Shown here: positions 9,185 to 18,644 of the stretch, piece by piece | How positions within the stretch are numbered: position 1 is the first letter of the stretch | How the letters are laid out: each line of letters opens with the position of its first letter | Assembly: GCA_948777935.1 (NCBI GenBank) | Contig: CAQDYY010000001.1 | Coordinates: 1-64,000, forward strand | From: an uncultured Clostridia bacterium | GTDB taxonomy: Bacteria > Bacillota > Clostridia > TANB77 > CAG-508 | Direction of reading: 5' to 3' | Length of the DNA stretch: 64,000 nt | Made by a program: the position numbers and the translations under genes | The notes under the pieces: generated by a model | Database searches by the model: none | What the model was told of the DNA's origin: nothing | The model's input: only the letters and a program-made list of their open reading frames with translations

Positions 9185-10805
9185 ATGAAAAAACTAACAT
9201 GCAGTATAATTGTAGTTATGGTATTATCTATCATAATATCAAGTTATATAAACATTGTAAAAGCAGTAAGCACACCACATATAACATATACTTCACATGT
9301 ACAGGATATAGGTTGGCAAGATTATGTGCAAGAAGGGTTACAATCAGGGACAAGTGGTAGAAGCTTACGATTAGAAGGAATAAAAATAAAGCTAGATAAT
9401 TTAGGAATAGGAGGAAGTATTGAATATTGTACACATGTGCAAAATATAGGTTGGCAAGATTTTGTAGGGAATGATGAAGTATCAGGAACAAGTGGACAAA
9501 GTTTAAGATTAGAAGCAATAAGAATACGCCTAACAGGTGAAATTGCAACATTATATGATATTTATTATAGAGTACATGCACAAGAATTTGGATGGTTAGA
9601 TTGGGCAAAAAATGGTGATGAATCAGGAACAGCAGGATATAGCTATCGTTTAGAAGCAATTGAAATAAAATTAGTAAAAAAAGGTGGACAAGCACCAGGC
9701 TCAGTAGCAGTTCCATTTAAAGATGCAACAAAAGAGCCATATGTAGCATATTCTACACAAGTGCAAGATATAGGTTGGCAAGAAACTTTTAAAAATGGTA
9801 AAACAGCAGGAACGGAAGGAAGATCCCTTAGATTAGAAGCAATAAAAATAGATATAAACCATAATATAATGCCAGGTTCTGTTGAATATAGAACACATGT
9901 ACAAAATATAGGTTGGCAAGATTGGAAAAGAAATGGCGAATCAGCTGGAACAGTTGGTTTACGGTTATAGACTAGAAGGTATTCAAATTGATTTAACAGG
10001 AGAAATTAAACAAAAATATGATATTTTATACCGTGTACATGTAGAAAGTATAGGATGGCAAGAATGGAAGAAAAATGGTGATGAGGCAGGAACGACAGGT
10101 AGAGGACTTAGATTAGAAGCAATAGAAATAAAACTAGAGCCAAAACAAGGTATAATACATGGAATAGATGTATCAAGCTTTCAAAAAACTATAGACTGGG
10201 CTAATGTAAAAAAATCTAATGTACAATTTACAATGATTAGAATGGGATATAGAGGATATGGAATATCTAGTGATGGAATAGATGGAAAATTAGTAAAAGA
10301 TTCTACATATGATTATAACATTAGTGAAGCTATTAAATATAACATTCCAGTAGGAGTATATTTCTTCTCACAAGCTAAAAATGAAGCAGAAGCTGTAGAA
10401 GAAGCAAATTTTGTAATACAACACATAAAAAAATATAAAATTACATATCCAGTTGCAATAGATTTAGAATATAGTAGCTCTCCAACAAGAACAGGTAGAG
10501 CAGATGCTCTAACAAAAGAAGAAAGAACAAGGGTAGCACAAGCTTTTTGTGGTGCAATAGAAAATGCAGGATATAAACCAATGATATACACAGGAAAGAA
10601 TTTTGCAATAGATAATCTTGAAATGGATAAACTTTCACAATATGATTTATGGCTTGCACATTATACAGGAGCAACACAAGATAATCCATTAGAAAAACCG
10701 TCAAACTATACAGGAAATTATACAATGTGGCAATATACATCTAATGGTTTTGTAACAGGAATAAATGGTAGAGTAGATATGAATATTTCATATAAGGTAT
10801 ATTAA
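9185..10805 (+). CDS. Secreted ChW-repeat GH25 lysozyme, +1 frameshift at CGG
   Basis: The signal peptide (MKKLTCSIIVVMVLSIII, residues 1-30) is followed by six clostridial hydrophobic-W repeats, each built around IGWQ and G-x-x-LRLE. A C-terminal GH25 muramidase follows (GIDVSSFQ near residue 325 and the catalytic VAIDLEY). The ATG at 9185 follows AGGGGG by 8 bases. The raw frame ends at 9970. In repeat five, the codons GGT TTA CGG TTA TAG break the frame, and omitting C9962 gives GLGYRLEG in perfect register with the other repeats and joins the lysozyme domain. Total length is 3n+1. The protein would bind and cleave peptidoglycan at the cell surface. A strong terminator follows. It is either decoded by +1 shifting or is a pseudogene. 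Confidence 0.85.
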
Positions 10806-10808
10806 CAA

Positions 10809-10847
10809 AAAAAGTTTCTAGAAAATAAAATTTTCTAGAAACTTTTT
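10809..10847. terminator. Strong rho-independent terminator
   Basis: An 18-bp perfect stem (AAAAAGTTTCTAGAAAAT and its complement) with an AAA loop and a T-run starts 4 bases after the lysozyme stop. Confidence 0.92.
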
Positions 10848-10888
10848 GTATTGTATAGAAAAGTACGATATTTTAAGCTAAAAAAACA

Positions 10889-10942
10889 TAGGGGCACCAT
10901 TTGTGGGAATACATCGTAGGACTGGACACCACTGTGCCCTTT
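10889..10942 (+). repeat. Family C repeat, forward
   Basis: This is a 54-bp element of the form TAGGGGCACC...GGGAATAC...GACACCACTGTGCCCTTT, whose ends GGGCAC/GTGCCC pair. Other copies are at 22098, 50467 and, inverted, 50954. The rest of 10848-11023 shows nothing gene-like. Confidence 0.8.
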
Positions 10943-11023
10943 ATTCTAATTACTTTAGCCATAAGCTTTTACCTAATTATTACAAGAAGTTTCCAAAAAA
11001 CCCACAAAAAGGTTACATAACTA

Positions 11024-11052
11024 TTGAAAAGTTTACCTATTTTTGGTATAAT
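11024..11052 (+). promoter_or_regulatory. Sigma-A promoter of the VanZ gene
   Basis: TTGAAA (11024-11029), a 17-bp spacer and TATAAT (11047-11052). It lies 20 bp before the TTG start codon and shows that translation cannot begin at the more upstream in-frame start. Confidence 0.8.
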
Positions 11053-11071
11053 GTTAACTAGAGGTGTGAAG

Positions 11072-11543
11072 TTGAAAAAGGCAATATCAATTATAATTGT
11101 ATTAATATGGATGATTTCTATTTTTAGTTTTTCAAACCAACAAGGAGAATCATCCAGTTCTACAAGTAAAAAAGTATCTAAAATAATTGTTAATATTATA
11201 GATATAAAGCATGAATATAAAGAAGAAAAGAAGCAACAAATTGCTTCTAATATAGAACCATACATAAGAAAACTAGCGCACTTTAGTTTATATGCACTAG
11301 GCGGAATTTTACTAATGAATGCTGTAAGACTATTTCTACTAAGAGAAAACATACAAATTTTAACAAGTTCTATTATAGGTATTTTATATGCAGCAATAGA
11401 TGAAATACATCAGTTATTAATACCACGGAAGAAGTGGAAATTTTATTGATGTTTTAATAGATACATTAGGAATATTAACAGGGGTTATGGTATTTATGCT
11501 TTTACAAAAGATAATAAAAAGCATAAAAGAGGAGGTAGAATAA
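11072..11543 (+). CDS. VanZ-like membrane protein, +1 frameshift at CGG
   Basis: The VanZ-like family signature is present: N-terminal membrane segment, FSFSNQQG near residue 20, RKLAHFSLYALGG and YAAIDEIHQLLIP. The raw frame stops at 11449 after CCA CGG AAG AAG TGG. Dropping C11426 gives IPGRSGNFIDVLIDTLG, exactly the family C-terminus (GRSG, D-x-x-x-D-x-x-G), and runs to a stop at 11541-11543 just before the next gene. Length is 3n+1. The TTG start at 11072 follows GAGGTG by 5 bases. The family is linked to teicoplanin resistance by name only; the role here is unknown. Confidence 0.85.
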
Positions 11544-11544
11544 A

Positions 11545-12237
11545 TTGAATACTGTATTATCAGAATTAACAATGAATAATACTTCATTAAAAGAAACAAA
11601 AGCAAAATTACCAAAAGTAAAAGATATAAAGACCCCATATGATTTAATAAAAAGAACGTGTGATATAGGTCTATCTAGTATAGGAATTATTGTACTTGCA
11701 CCAATTTTTTTGCTAATTGGAACTGCAATAAAAATAGATTCAAAAGGACCTGCTTTTTTTGTACATAAAAGAATTGGAAAAAATGGAAAAATGATTAATA
11801 TATACAAATTTAGAACAATGTATGAAGGATCAGAAGACATGATTGCAAAATTTTCAAAAGAGCAATTGGAAGAATATAATAAAAACTATAAATTAAAAGA
11901 AGATCCAAGAGTAACAAAAATAGGAAAATTTTTAAGAAAGACAAGCCTAGATGAGTTACCACAAATACTAAACATACTAAAAGGAGAACTATCGATAGTA
12001 GGACCAAGACCAGTAGTATCAAATGAGCTAGAAAAATATGGGAAAGACAAAGACAAGTTCTTAAGCATAAAACCAGGACTTACTGGATATTGGCAAGTAA
12101 ATGGAAGAAGTTTAACCTCATACGAAGATCGTATGAAAATGGAATTATACTATGTAGAAAATAGAGGAATATGGCTAGATACAAAAGTTTTTTTAAAAAC
12201 AATTTTATCTGTAATAAAAAAAGAAGGAGCCGTTTAA
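11545..12237 (+). CDS. Second priming sugar transferase
   Basis: The 230-aa undecaprenyl-phosphate sugar-phosphate transferase has an N-terminal anchor near residues 38-62, then FVHKRIGKNGKMI, YKFRTMYEGSED, DPRVTKIGKFLRKTSLDELP and LSIVGPRPVVSNE, and KPGLTGYWQVNGRS. A TTG start at 11545 follows AGGAGG by about 9 bases and comes right after the corrected VanZ stop (11543). A start codon this close supports the corrected VanZ frame. It opens the second glycan gene block. It differs enough from the 2385 protein to suggest a different sugar. Confidence 0.88.
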   Translation: MNTVLSELTMNNTSLKETKAKLPKVKDIKTPYDLIKRTCDIGLSSIGIIVLAPIFLLIGTAIKIDSKGPAFFVHKRIGKNGKMINIYKFRTMYEGSEDMIAKFSKEQLEEYNKNYKLKEDPRVTKIGKFLRKTSLDELPQILNILKGELSIVGPRPVVSNELEKYGKDKDKFLSIKPGLTGYWQVNGRSLTSYEDRMKMELYYVENRGIWLDTKVFLKTILSVIKKEGAV

Positions 12238-12238
12238 A

Positions 12239-13027
12239 GTGCAAAACATTAAAATTATTGTAGCAACACATAAAAAATATCAAATGCCAAAAGATGAAAT
12301 ATATTTACCTATTCAAGTAGGAGCTGAAGGAAAGGAATATATGGGCTATCAAAGAGATGATAATGGGGATAATATTTCTAGTAAAAACCCATATTTTTGT
12401 GAACTTACAGGGCTATATTGGGCTTGGAAAAATTTAGATGCAGACTATATAGGTCTAGCTCATTATAGAAGACATTTTACATTAAAAAAGCATGTTCCAA
12501 AAGATGAAAATGAAAAATTTGATATTATATTAAGCAAAAATGAAATAGAAGAAAAATTGAAAAAATTAGATATATTGTTACCTAAAAAAAGAAACTATAT
12601 TATAGAAAGTGTTTATTCTCATTATAAACATACAATGTATATACAACCACTAGATGAGACAGGAAAAATAATACAAGAGAAATTTCCTAAATATTATAAA
12701 GAGTTTGAAAATTTGAAAAAAGTAACAACATTACATGCATTTAATATGTTTATTATGAAAAAAGAATACTTAAACAGATACTGTGAATGGTTATTTGAAA
12801 TACTATTTGAACTAGAAAAGAGGATAGATGTAATGCAATACGATAATTTTCATGCAAGATTTTTTGGAAGGATATCTGAAAGGTTATTAGATGTTTGGAT
12901 AAAAACAAATAAGCTTAAGTATGAAGAAATAAATGTTATAGAGATGCAAAATATAAACAAAGTCAAAAAATGTATTTCTTTTATGAAAGCAAAGTTTTTT
13001 CATAAGAAGTATATGAAAAGTTTTTAA
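12239..13027 (+). CDS. DUF4422 family putative glycosyltransferase
   Basis: The 262-aa soluble protein opens with IKIIVATHKKYQMP, then IQVGAEG, NPYFCELTGLYWAWKN near residues 48-63 and the family hallmark YIGLAHYRRHF near 70-80. DUF4422 proteins are found in capsule and LPS clusters and are thought to be glycosyltransferases; the reaction is unproven. The GTG start at 12239 overlaps the preceding context by two bases, so it is coupled to the priming transferase. Confidence 0.8.
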   Translation: MQNIKIIVATHKKYQMPKDEIYLPIQVGAEGKEYMGYQRDDNGDNISSKNPYFCELTGLYWAWKNLDADYIGLAHYRRHFTLKKHVPKDENEKFDIILSKNEIEEKLKKLDILLPKKRNYIIESVYSHYKHTMYIQPLDETGKIIQEKFPKYYKEFENLKKVTTLHAFNMFIMKKEYLNRYCEWLFEILFELEKRIDVMQYDNFHARFFGRISERLLDVWIKTNKLKYEEINVIEMQNINKVKKCISFMKAKFFHKKYMKSF

Positions 13028-13072
13028 AACAAAATTTAAGATATATAATAGAATTAAAAGTAAGGAGGAATA

Positions 13073-14422
13073 ATGGGCAATATTGCTTTTATAGTAAGTA
13101 TAATTTTCCTTATAATAAATTTACTTTTTAGAAGAAAAAATAAATCAATTAGTCCAATAGTAATTTTTTATGCTATATGGTCATTTATACTGTTTTTATC
13201 AATGTTAAACTTATATGATATATATAAACCATCAGATGAGGCATATTTTTTAATTATGCTAATGTTAACTTTCTTTTTTATGGGAAGTTTTTTAAATATG
13301 TTAATTAAAAACAAGCGTATATTTGTACTAAGAAAAAAGTCTCAAGATTCAAAAGTTAGAATCAAACCAAGATTTATATTCTACATTTTAAGTATTTTAA
13401 TTGTAATATTCAATCTAATTGATTTATACATAATAATAAAAGAATCAATAAAAGGAACTCCAATGTGGCAAATAAGAAATTGGAGCTTACAACCATATGG
13501 TTCTAGTAATCCATTGTTAGATAGAAGAAATTTTATTGAAGAATGTTTAAGGAGTATAATTTTAGCACCATGTGCAACGATTATTCCTCCAATAACAGCA
13601 TACTATTTTTTTAACTCTAAGGATAATAAACAAAGATATAAACTATTAATAAGTTCATTGGCAGTATTAATTACATCAAGCCTTGCTGGAGGAGGAGGAA
13701 GATTGGGACTTATTTATTATTTTGGATGCTTTATATTAGCATTTGCCGTACTTTATAGAAATAAAGAGGCATTTAAAGATAAGATAAAAAAATATAAAAA
13801 ATTTATAATTTTATTGCTTATATTGGGATTATTAATTACATTTGTGTATACTACAATTAGAACTGGGAAAGGAAACTTTGTTAAGCAAGTATATACATAT
13901 TTTGCATTACCTCCTACACTTTTGAGCGAATGGTTACCTAATATAAAGAATATTGAACATACATATGGAATGACAACATTTTTTGGTGTACATAGTTATT
14001 TTTTTAGAGTACTTGATACTATAGGAATGGACTTTTTAGTTCCTCAAGTTTATAACTATTCTTATATTAACATACTTAATGCAGAATTATTTAAAGATGT
14101 AGGATATGGAGTGGCAAATGCATTTGTAACACCAATATACTATTTTATAATTGATGGAGGGTATGCCTTTGTAATTGTAGTATCATTCTTATTTGGTTAT
14201 GTTCTTTCAAATTCATATAAAAAATTTGAAAGAAATATTAATGTTAAAAGCTTTACTATATATGCTTTAATAACTTATGGAATGTTTTTAACATTTATTA
14301 GAGCACAAACTGCAGTTCCATCATATATAATTTCATTTATATTTGTAAACTTATTATTAAAAACGTCACTACAAGAAGAATATAACAATGATTGTATTGG
14401 AGATAAAAATGAAAAAAGATAA
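13073..14422 (+). CDS. Oligosaccharide repeat-unit polymerase, Wzy-like
   Basis: The 449-aa integral membrane protein has about ten to twelve hydrophobic segments, with a central SSLAGGGGRLGLIYYFGCFIL segment near residues 200-220 that resembles O-antigen polymerases of the oligosaccharide-repeat-unit type. AAGGAGG precedes the ATG by about 5 bases. It is the second polymerase in the window, matching the second priming enzyme and second flippase. Its end overlaps the next glycosyltransferase by 14 bp. Assignment rests on topology and context. Confidence 0.68.
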   Translation: MGNIAFIVSIIFLIINLLFRRKNKSISPIVIFYAIWSFILFLSMLNLYDIYKPSDEAYFLIMLMLTFFFMGSFLNMLIKNKRIFVLRKKSQDSKVRIKPRFIFYILSILIVIFNLIDLYIIIKESIKGTPMWQIRNWSLQPYGSSNPLLDRRNFIEECLRSIILAPCATIIPPITAYYFFNSKDNKQRYKLLISSLAVLITSSLAGGGGRLGLIYYFGCFILAFAVLYRNKEAFKDKIKKYKKFIILLLILGLLITFVYTTIRTGKGNFVKQVYTYFALPPTLLSEWLPNIKNIEHTYGMTTFFGVHSYFFRVLDTIGMDFLVPQVYNYSYINILNAELFKDVGYGVANAFVTPIYYFIIDGGYAFVIVVSFLFGYVLSNSYKKFERNINVKSFTIYALITYGMFLTFIRAQTAVPSYIISFIFVNLLLKTSLQEEYNNDCIGDKNEKR

Positions 14423-15392
14423 TGGTGATTTAATTAGTGTAATAGTTCCAGTTTATAATGTAGAAGCTTATTTAAGAAAATGCATAGAAAGTATTTTAAA
14501 GCAAACATATTCTAATTTAGAAGTTATTCTTATTAATGATGGTTCAAAAGATAAATGTGGAGAAATTTGTGAGGAATATAGGAAAAAAGATAAAAGAATA
14601 AAAGTGATACATAAAGTTAATGAAGGATTATCTGAAGCTAGAAATACAGGTATAATAAATGCTACAGGAAAATATATTACTTTTGTAGATTCAGATGATT
14701 ACATTGATGATTGTTATGTAGAATTACTTTACAAAACAATAATATTATATGGTGCAGATATTTCAATTGCTTCACATAGAATACTATATGAAAATAGATG
14801 TATAGATAAATCTACAAATGAAGAATTTTGTGCAGATTCAAAGCTAATATTAGAAAAAATTTTGTATGATGATGGAATTGACATATCAACATGGGGAAAA
14901 CTTTATAAAATAGAACTATTTAATAATATAAAATTTCCAAAAGGAAGGTTTTATGAAGATTCTGCAACAACATACAAATTAATTGATATAAGTAGTAACA
15001 TAGCAGTATTGTCTAAAGCGGTATACAACTATGTAATGAGAAAAAATTCTATTTCAAAGAGTAAATTCTCGAAAAAGAAATTAGACTTAATAACTTCTAC
15101 AAAAGAAATGACAGATTTTATTATAAATAAATATCCAGAGTTAACAAATGCTTGTAATCGAAGGCTTATGTATGCATATTTAAGTACATTAACACAATTA
15201 GCGCAATCTAAAGAAACTAACAAACAAATAGAAAAAGAATTGTTAGATTATATAAGAAAAAATAGGCAAGTAGTACTAAAAGATAAAAGAATACCAAAAC
15301 GTGATAGGTTAGGAATTTATGCTTCAATATTTGGTTTAGGATTTTATAAATTTACATGGAATTGTTACTTATGTATTAGTAAAAGAAAATAA
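14409..15392 (+). CDS. Family 2 glycosyltransferase
   Basis: The 327-aa GT-A enzyme has LISVIVPVYNVEAYL at the start, ILINDGSKDKCG near residues 39-50, GLSEARNTGI near 74-83 and the FVDSDDY metal motif near 94-100. The ATG at 14409 is preferred over the in-frame ATG at 14388 because TGGAG lies 7 bases before it. It overlaps the polymerase gene. It is predicted to add a sugar to the second repeat unit; donor unknown. Confidence 0.86.
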   Translation: MKKDNGDLISVIVPVYNVEAYLRKCIESILKQTYSNLEVILINDGSKDKCGEICEEYRKKDKRIKVIHKVNEGLSEARNTGIINATGKYITFVDSDDYIDDCYVELLYKTIILYGADISIASHRILYENRCIDKSTNEEFCADSKLILEKILYDDGIDISTWGKLYKIELFNNIKFPKGRFYEDSATTYKLIDISSNIAVLSKAVYNYVMRKNSISKSKFSKKKLDLITSTKEMTDFIINKYPELTNACNRRLMYAYLSTLTQLAQSKETNKQIEKELLDYIRKNRQVVLKDKRIPKRDRLGIYASIFGLGFYKFTWNCYLCISKRK

Positions 15393-15414
15393 ATAAAAAG
15401 TGGGGGGATTTATT

Positions 15415-16560
15415 TTGAAAGCTGGAATTATAACATTACATTCAGTTTGCAATTATGGTACACAACTTCAAGCATATGCTACACAAGAGAAGCTAAAGCA
15501 ATATTTTGATGAAGTTATCTTTATTGATTATAGAAGACCAGATACATATGGAATCAAATTATTAAAAACATTCACAAAAGGCAATATATTTAAAATACCT
15601 GCAATTTTACCAACTATACTTTATTGGAAATATAACTTTGGAAGTTTTCAGAGAAGATTTTTTAAGTTTACAAAGAAAAGATATTTAAAACTAGAAGATT
15701 TTAGTAATTTTGAAGATATAGCAGATATATATTTTTCTGGAAGTGACCAAGTGTGGAATACTGGATGGAATAATGGTATTATACCGCCATTTTATTTAAG
15801 CTTTGTACCAGATAATAAACCTAAATATGCATATGCAAGTAGTTTTGGAAAAACAAAATTAGATGAAAATGAAATTACAGAAGTAAAAAAATATTTAGAA
15901 AAATATGATATAATATCAGTACGTGAAGAAAGTGGATTAAGTATTATTAAAGAGCAACTAAAAATAGATAATGCAATTAGAATATTAGATCCAACACTTG
16001 CAATGCCAGCTGAGTTTTGGAGGAATATAGCACCAAAAAGTAAAATTAAGGGAGACTACATATTAATATATAATTTAAATAGAAGTAAAGAATTTGATAA
16101 ATATGCAGGTGAATTATCAAAAAGGACAAATTTACCCATTTATAGGTTCTGTACTAGATTTGACCAAATATTTAGAACAGGTAAGAGTTTGGTAATGCCA
16201 CAAATTTTGGATTTTATAACTTTAGTAGATAATGCAAAATATGTTTTAACAGATTCATTCCATGCTACTGCGTTTTCTATTAATATGGAAACAGAACCAA
16301 TATGTATATATCCTCATAATTATTCTAGTAGAATATCAGATTTTTTAGCTTTAGTTAATGCAACACAAAAACATGTAGAAAATTATGAAGATTTTGATGT
16401 AATAAATAGATACATTGATTTTAGCAAAGTTAATCAAATATTAAATGAAGAAAGAAAAAAGGTAGATGATTATTTAAAACAAATTGTAGAAAGAAATGGA
16501 GAAAAGAATAATGAAAAGAGAAGGCAATCCTATAATATCAGTAATAGTTCCATTCTATAA
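15415..16560 (+). CDS. Polysaccharide pyruvyl transferase family protein
   Basis: About 381 aa. The family opening KAGIITLHSVCNYGTQLQAYA is followed by YRRPDTYG, the central YFSGSDQVWNTGW near residues 110-122 and a C-terminal TDSFHATAFSI near 280-290. Members transfer pyruvate from phosphoenolpyruvate to a sugar as an acidic ketal, adding negative charge to the glycan. The TTG at 15415 is chosen because GGGGGG lies 7 bases upstream; the GTG at 15400 has no site. It overlaps the following glycosyltransferase. Confidence 0.82.
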   Translation: MKAGIITLHSVCNYGTQLQAYATQEKLKQYFDEVIFIDYRRPDTYGIKLLKTFTKGNIFKIPAILPTILYWKYNFGSFQRRFFKFTKKRYLKLEDFSNFEDIADIYFSGSDQVWNTGWNNGIIPPFYLSFVPDNKPKYAYASSFGKTKLDENEITEVKKYLEKYDIISVREESGLSIIKEQLKIDNAIRILDPTLAMPAEFWRNIAPKSKIKGDYILIYNLNRSKEFDKYAGELSKRTNLPIYRFCTRFDQIFRTGKSLVMPQILDFITLVDNAKYVLTDSFHATAFSINMETEPICIYPHNYSSRISDFLALVNATQKHVENYEDFDVINRYIDFSKVNQILNEERKKVDDYLKQIVERNGEKNNEKRRQSYNISNSSIL

Positions 16561-17524
16561 TGGTGAAAAATATTTAAATCAATGTATAGATTCAATAATA
16601 AACCAAGATTACAAAAATTTAGAAATAGTTTTAGTTAATGATGGTTCTAAAGATAATACAGCTATACTTTTAGATGAATATGCCAATAAAGATTCTAGAA
16701 TAAAGGTAATTCATCAAGAAAATATGGGTGTTTGTGCTGCAAGAAATATAGCAATAGATTGCGTTTGTGGGGATTATATTTGCTTTATAGATCAGGATGA
16801 TTGTATATCAAAGAATTATATTTCTTACTTTTATAATTTAATAAAAGTGAGAAATGCTGATATATCACTTACACCAAAAGCAAACAAGTTTAAAAATGAT
16901 ATATCTTTTGAAACGATTGACTTATCAAATGATACAGTAGAAATATGGAATGGGAAAAAAGCAGTTATGCAAATGCTTTATTATAATTTGGTAATTGCTC
17001 CATGGAATAAAATGATTAGTAGGGGGTTAATAGAAAAAAACAAAATAAGGTTTGATACACGTTATTTTGGAGGAGAGGGATTCTTATTTTCGATAGAATG
17101 TTTTATAAAAGCAAATAAAGTAGTAGTTGGAAATAAAAAAGTATATAACTATCGTTGTGATAATCCAAATAGTGGAGTAACAAAATTTAGTATGATAGTA
17201 GTAGATAGTAGTATTAATTCTCAAAAAACGATTAAAGGAAAAGTTTTAGAAATTGATCCTAAATTAGAGAAGGCTTGCAAATATTCAAATTGGCATACAC
17301 ATTGTGATTTTTTAAATACTATGATTGGTTGTAAAGTAACAAAAAAATATCCACAAAAATATAAAGAATTAAAAAAAGTATGTAGAAATGATGCTTTATG
17401 TGTGTTTAAGGCTCCTATTTCTAAAAAAGAGAAGATAAAAGGATTACTATATTTTATAAATCCATATATAACTGCTAAAGTTATAAATCATTTTAGATTA
17501 AGAAAATTTACTGTTGAAAGATAA
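16511..17524 (+). CDS. Family 2 glycosyltransferase
   Basis: About 337 aa with the GT2 domain: ISVIVPFYNGEKYL, LVNDGSKDNTA near residues 36-46, MGVCAARNIAI near 70-80 and FIDQDDC near 92-98. The ATG at 16511 follows GGAG by 9 bases; an in-frame ATG at 16496 lacks a site. It overlaps the pyruvyl transferase by 50 bp. The sugar specificity cannot be inferred. Confidence 0.85.
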   Translation: MKREGNPIISVIVPFYNGEKYLNQCIDSIINQDYKNLEIVLVNDGSKDNTAILLDEYANKDSRIKVIHQENMGVCAARNIAIDCVCGDYICFIDQDDCISKNYISYFYNLIKVRNADISLTPKANKFKNDISFETIDLSNDTVEIWNGKKAVMQMLYYNLVIAPWNKMISRGLIEKNKIRFDTRYFGGEGFLFSIECFIKANKVVVGNKKVYNYRCDNPNSGVTKFSMIVVDSSINSQKTIKGKVLEIDPKLEKACKYSNWHTHCDFLNTMIGCKVTKKYPQKYKELKKVCRNDALCVFKAPISKKEKIKGLLYFINPYITAKVINHFRLRKFTVER

Positions 17525-17557
17525 AAGAATAATCCATATATCTTGAAACTCTAAAAC

Positions 17558-17586
17558 TTGACAATTATTCTAAAAAACTAGATAAT
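17558..17586 (+). promoter_or_regulatory. Sigma-A promoter, internal to the glycan region
   Basis: TTGACA (17558-17563), 17-bp spacer, GATAAT (17581-17586), 31 bp before the frameshifted glycosyltransferase gene. It gives the second half of the glycan region its own transcription start. Confidence 0.75.
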
Positions 17587-17617
17587 ATACACAGTAGCTA
17601 AAGAAGGAGAAAAAGTA

Positions 17618-18644
17618 ATGATAGAGATTTATGAACAAACTAAAGTATATGTATTATGCCCAGCATATTCAAAGACAGGTGGGCCGGAGCTACTACATCA
17701 ATTAGTACATACATTATCAAAAAAACGGAATAGAGGCATATATTGTATATACTGAGGTACAAAATGATAATACAAATTATACACCAGAAGATTTTAAAGT
17801 ATATAATTTCAATTACATATTAGAAAAAGATGTAGAAGATAAAAAAGAAAATGTTATTATTATTCCTGAAACAAGAGTAAGGATGATAAATAATTTTAAG
17901 AATGCAAGAAAAGTAATATGGTGGCTTAGTGTAGATAACTATGAAAGAATTTACACATTTAAAAAAGCGATATTAGGTGGATTTGTACATGTTTTATATT
18001 TGCTAAAAAATGGAACACTTCTATTTCATAGAAATGATTATAAAATGGCAGATTATCATTTATGCCAGTCGTATTATGCAATAGATTTTTTAAAGCGTAA
18101 AAAGGTAAAAAATGTATTATATCTATCAGATTATATAAATGATGCGTTTATGCAAATAACAGATAATAAACAAAAACAAGATATAGTATTATATAATCCT
18201 AAAAAAGGTTATAGATTCACTAAAAGAATAATGAAAAGAGCAAGTGACCTAAAATGGGTGCCAATTAAAAATTTAACTACTTCGCAAGTTAAAGATTTAT
18301 TATTACAAAGTAAAGTATATATTGATTTTGGAAGCCATCCGGGTAAAGATAGATTTCCAAGAGAAGCAGCTATATGTAATTGCTGTGTAATAACAGGGAA
18401 AAGGGGCTCTGCTAAATTTTACAAAGATGTTCCAATTAGTGATGAATTTAAATTCAAGTATTCTAGAGAAAATACGGACAAAATAGTAATAAAAATTAGA
18501 GAATGTTTAAATAATTATGATACAAAAATTAAAGAGTTTGACAGTTATAAAGAACATATAAAAGGCGAAAAAGAGCAATTTAAAAAGGACGTAGATGCAA
18601 TATTTGTAAATGTGGGAGTTTCAAATGAAAAAATCGATAACTAA
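17618..18644 (+). CDS. Putative glycosyltransferase, +1 frameshift at CGG
   Basis: The gene starts MIEIYEQTKVYVLCPAYS after AGAAGGAG and reads to SKK CGG AAT ... TGA. Leaving out C17726 gives SKKGIEAYIVYTEVQND and runs without interruption into the long downstream frame that ends at 18644 (342 codons, 3n+1 in raw DNA). The protein has a GT-B-like look: an N-terminal TGGPELLHQLVHTLSKKG segment and a C-terminal YIDFGSHPGKDRFPREAA donor-site-like segment near residues 230-247. It probably acts in capsule assembly. The downstream frame alone (from 17883) lacks the N-terminal domain and a ribosome binding site, so it is not a gene by itself. Confidence 0.8.

Noticed and set aside
9231..9716. Long minus-strand frames opposite the lysozyme, UvrA and other genes
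   Set aside because: Leu/Phe-rich shadow frames caused by AT-rich codon bias on the coding strand, without ribosome sites or domains.
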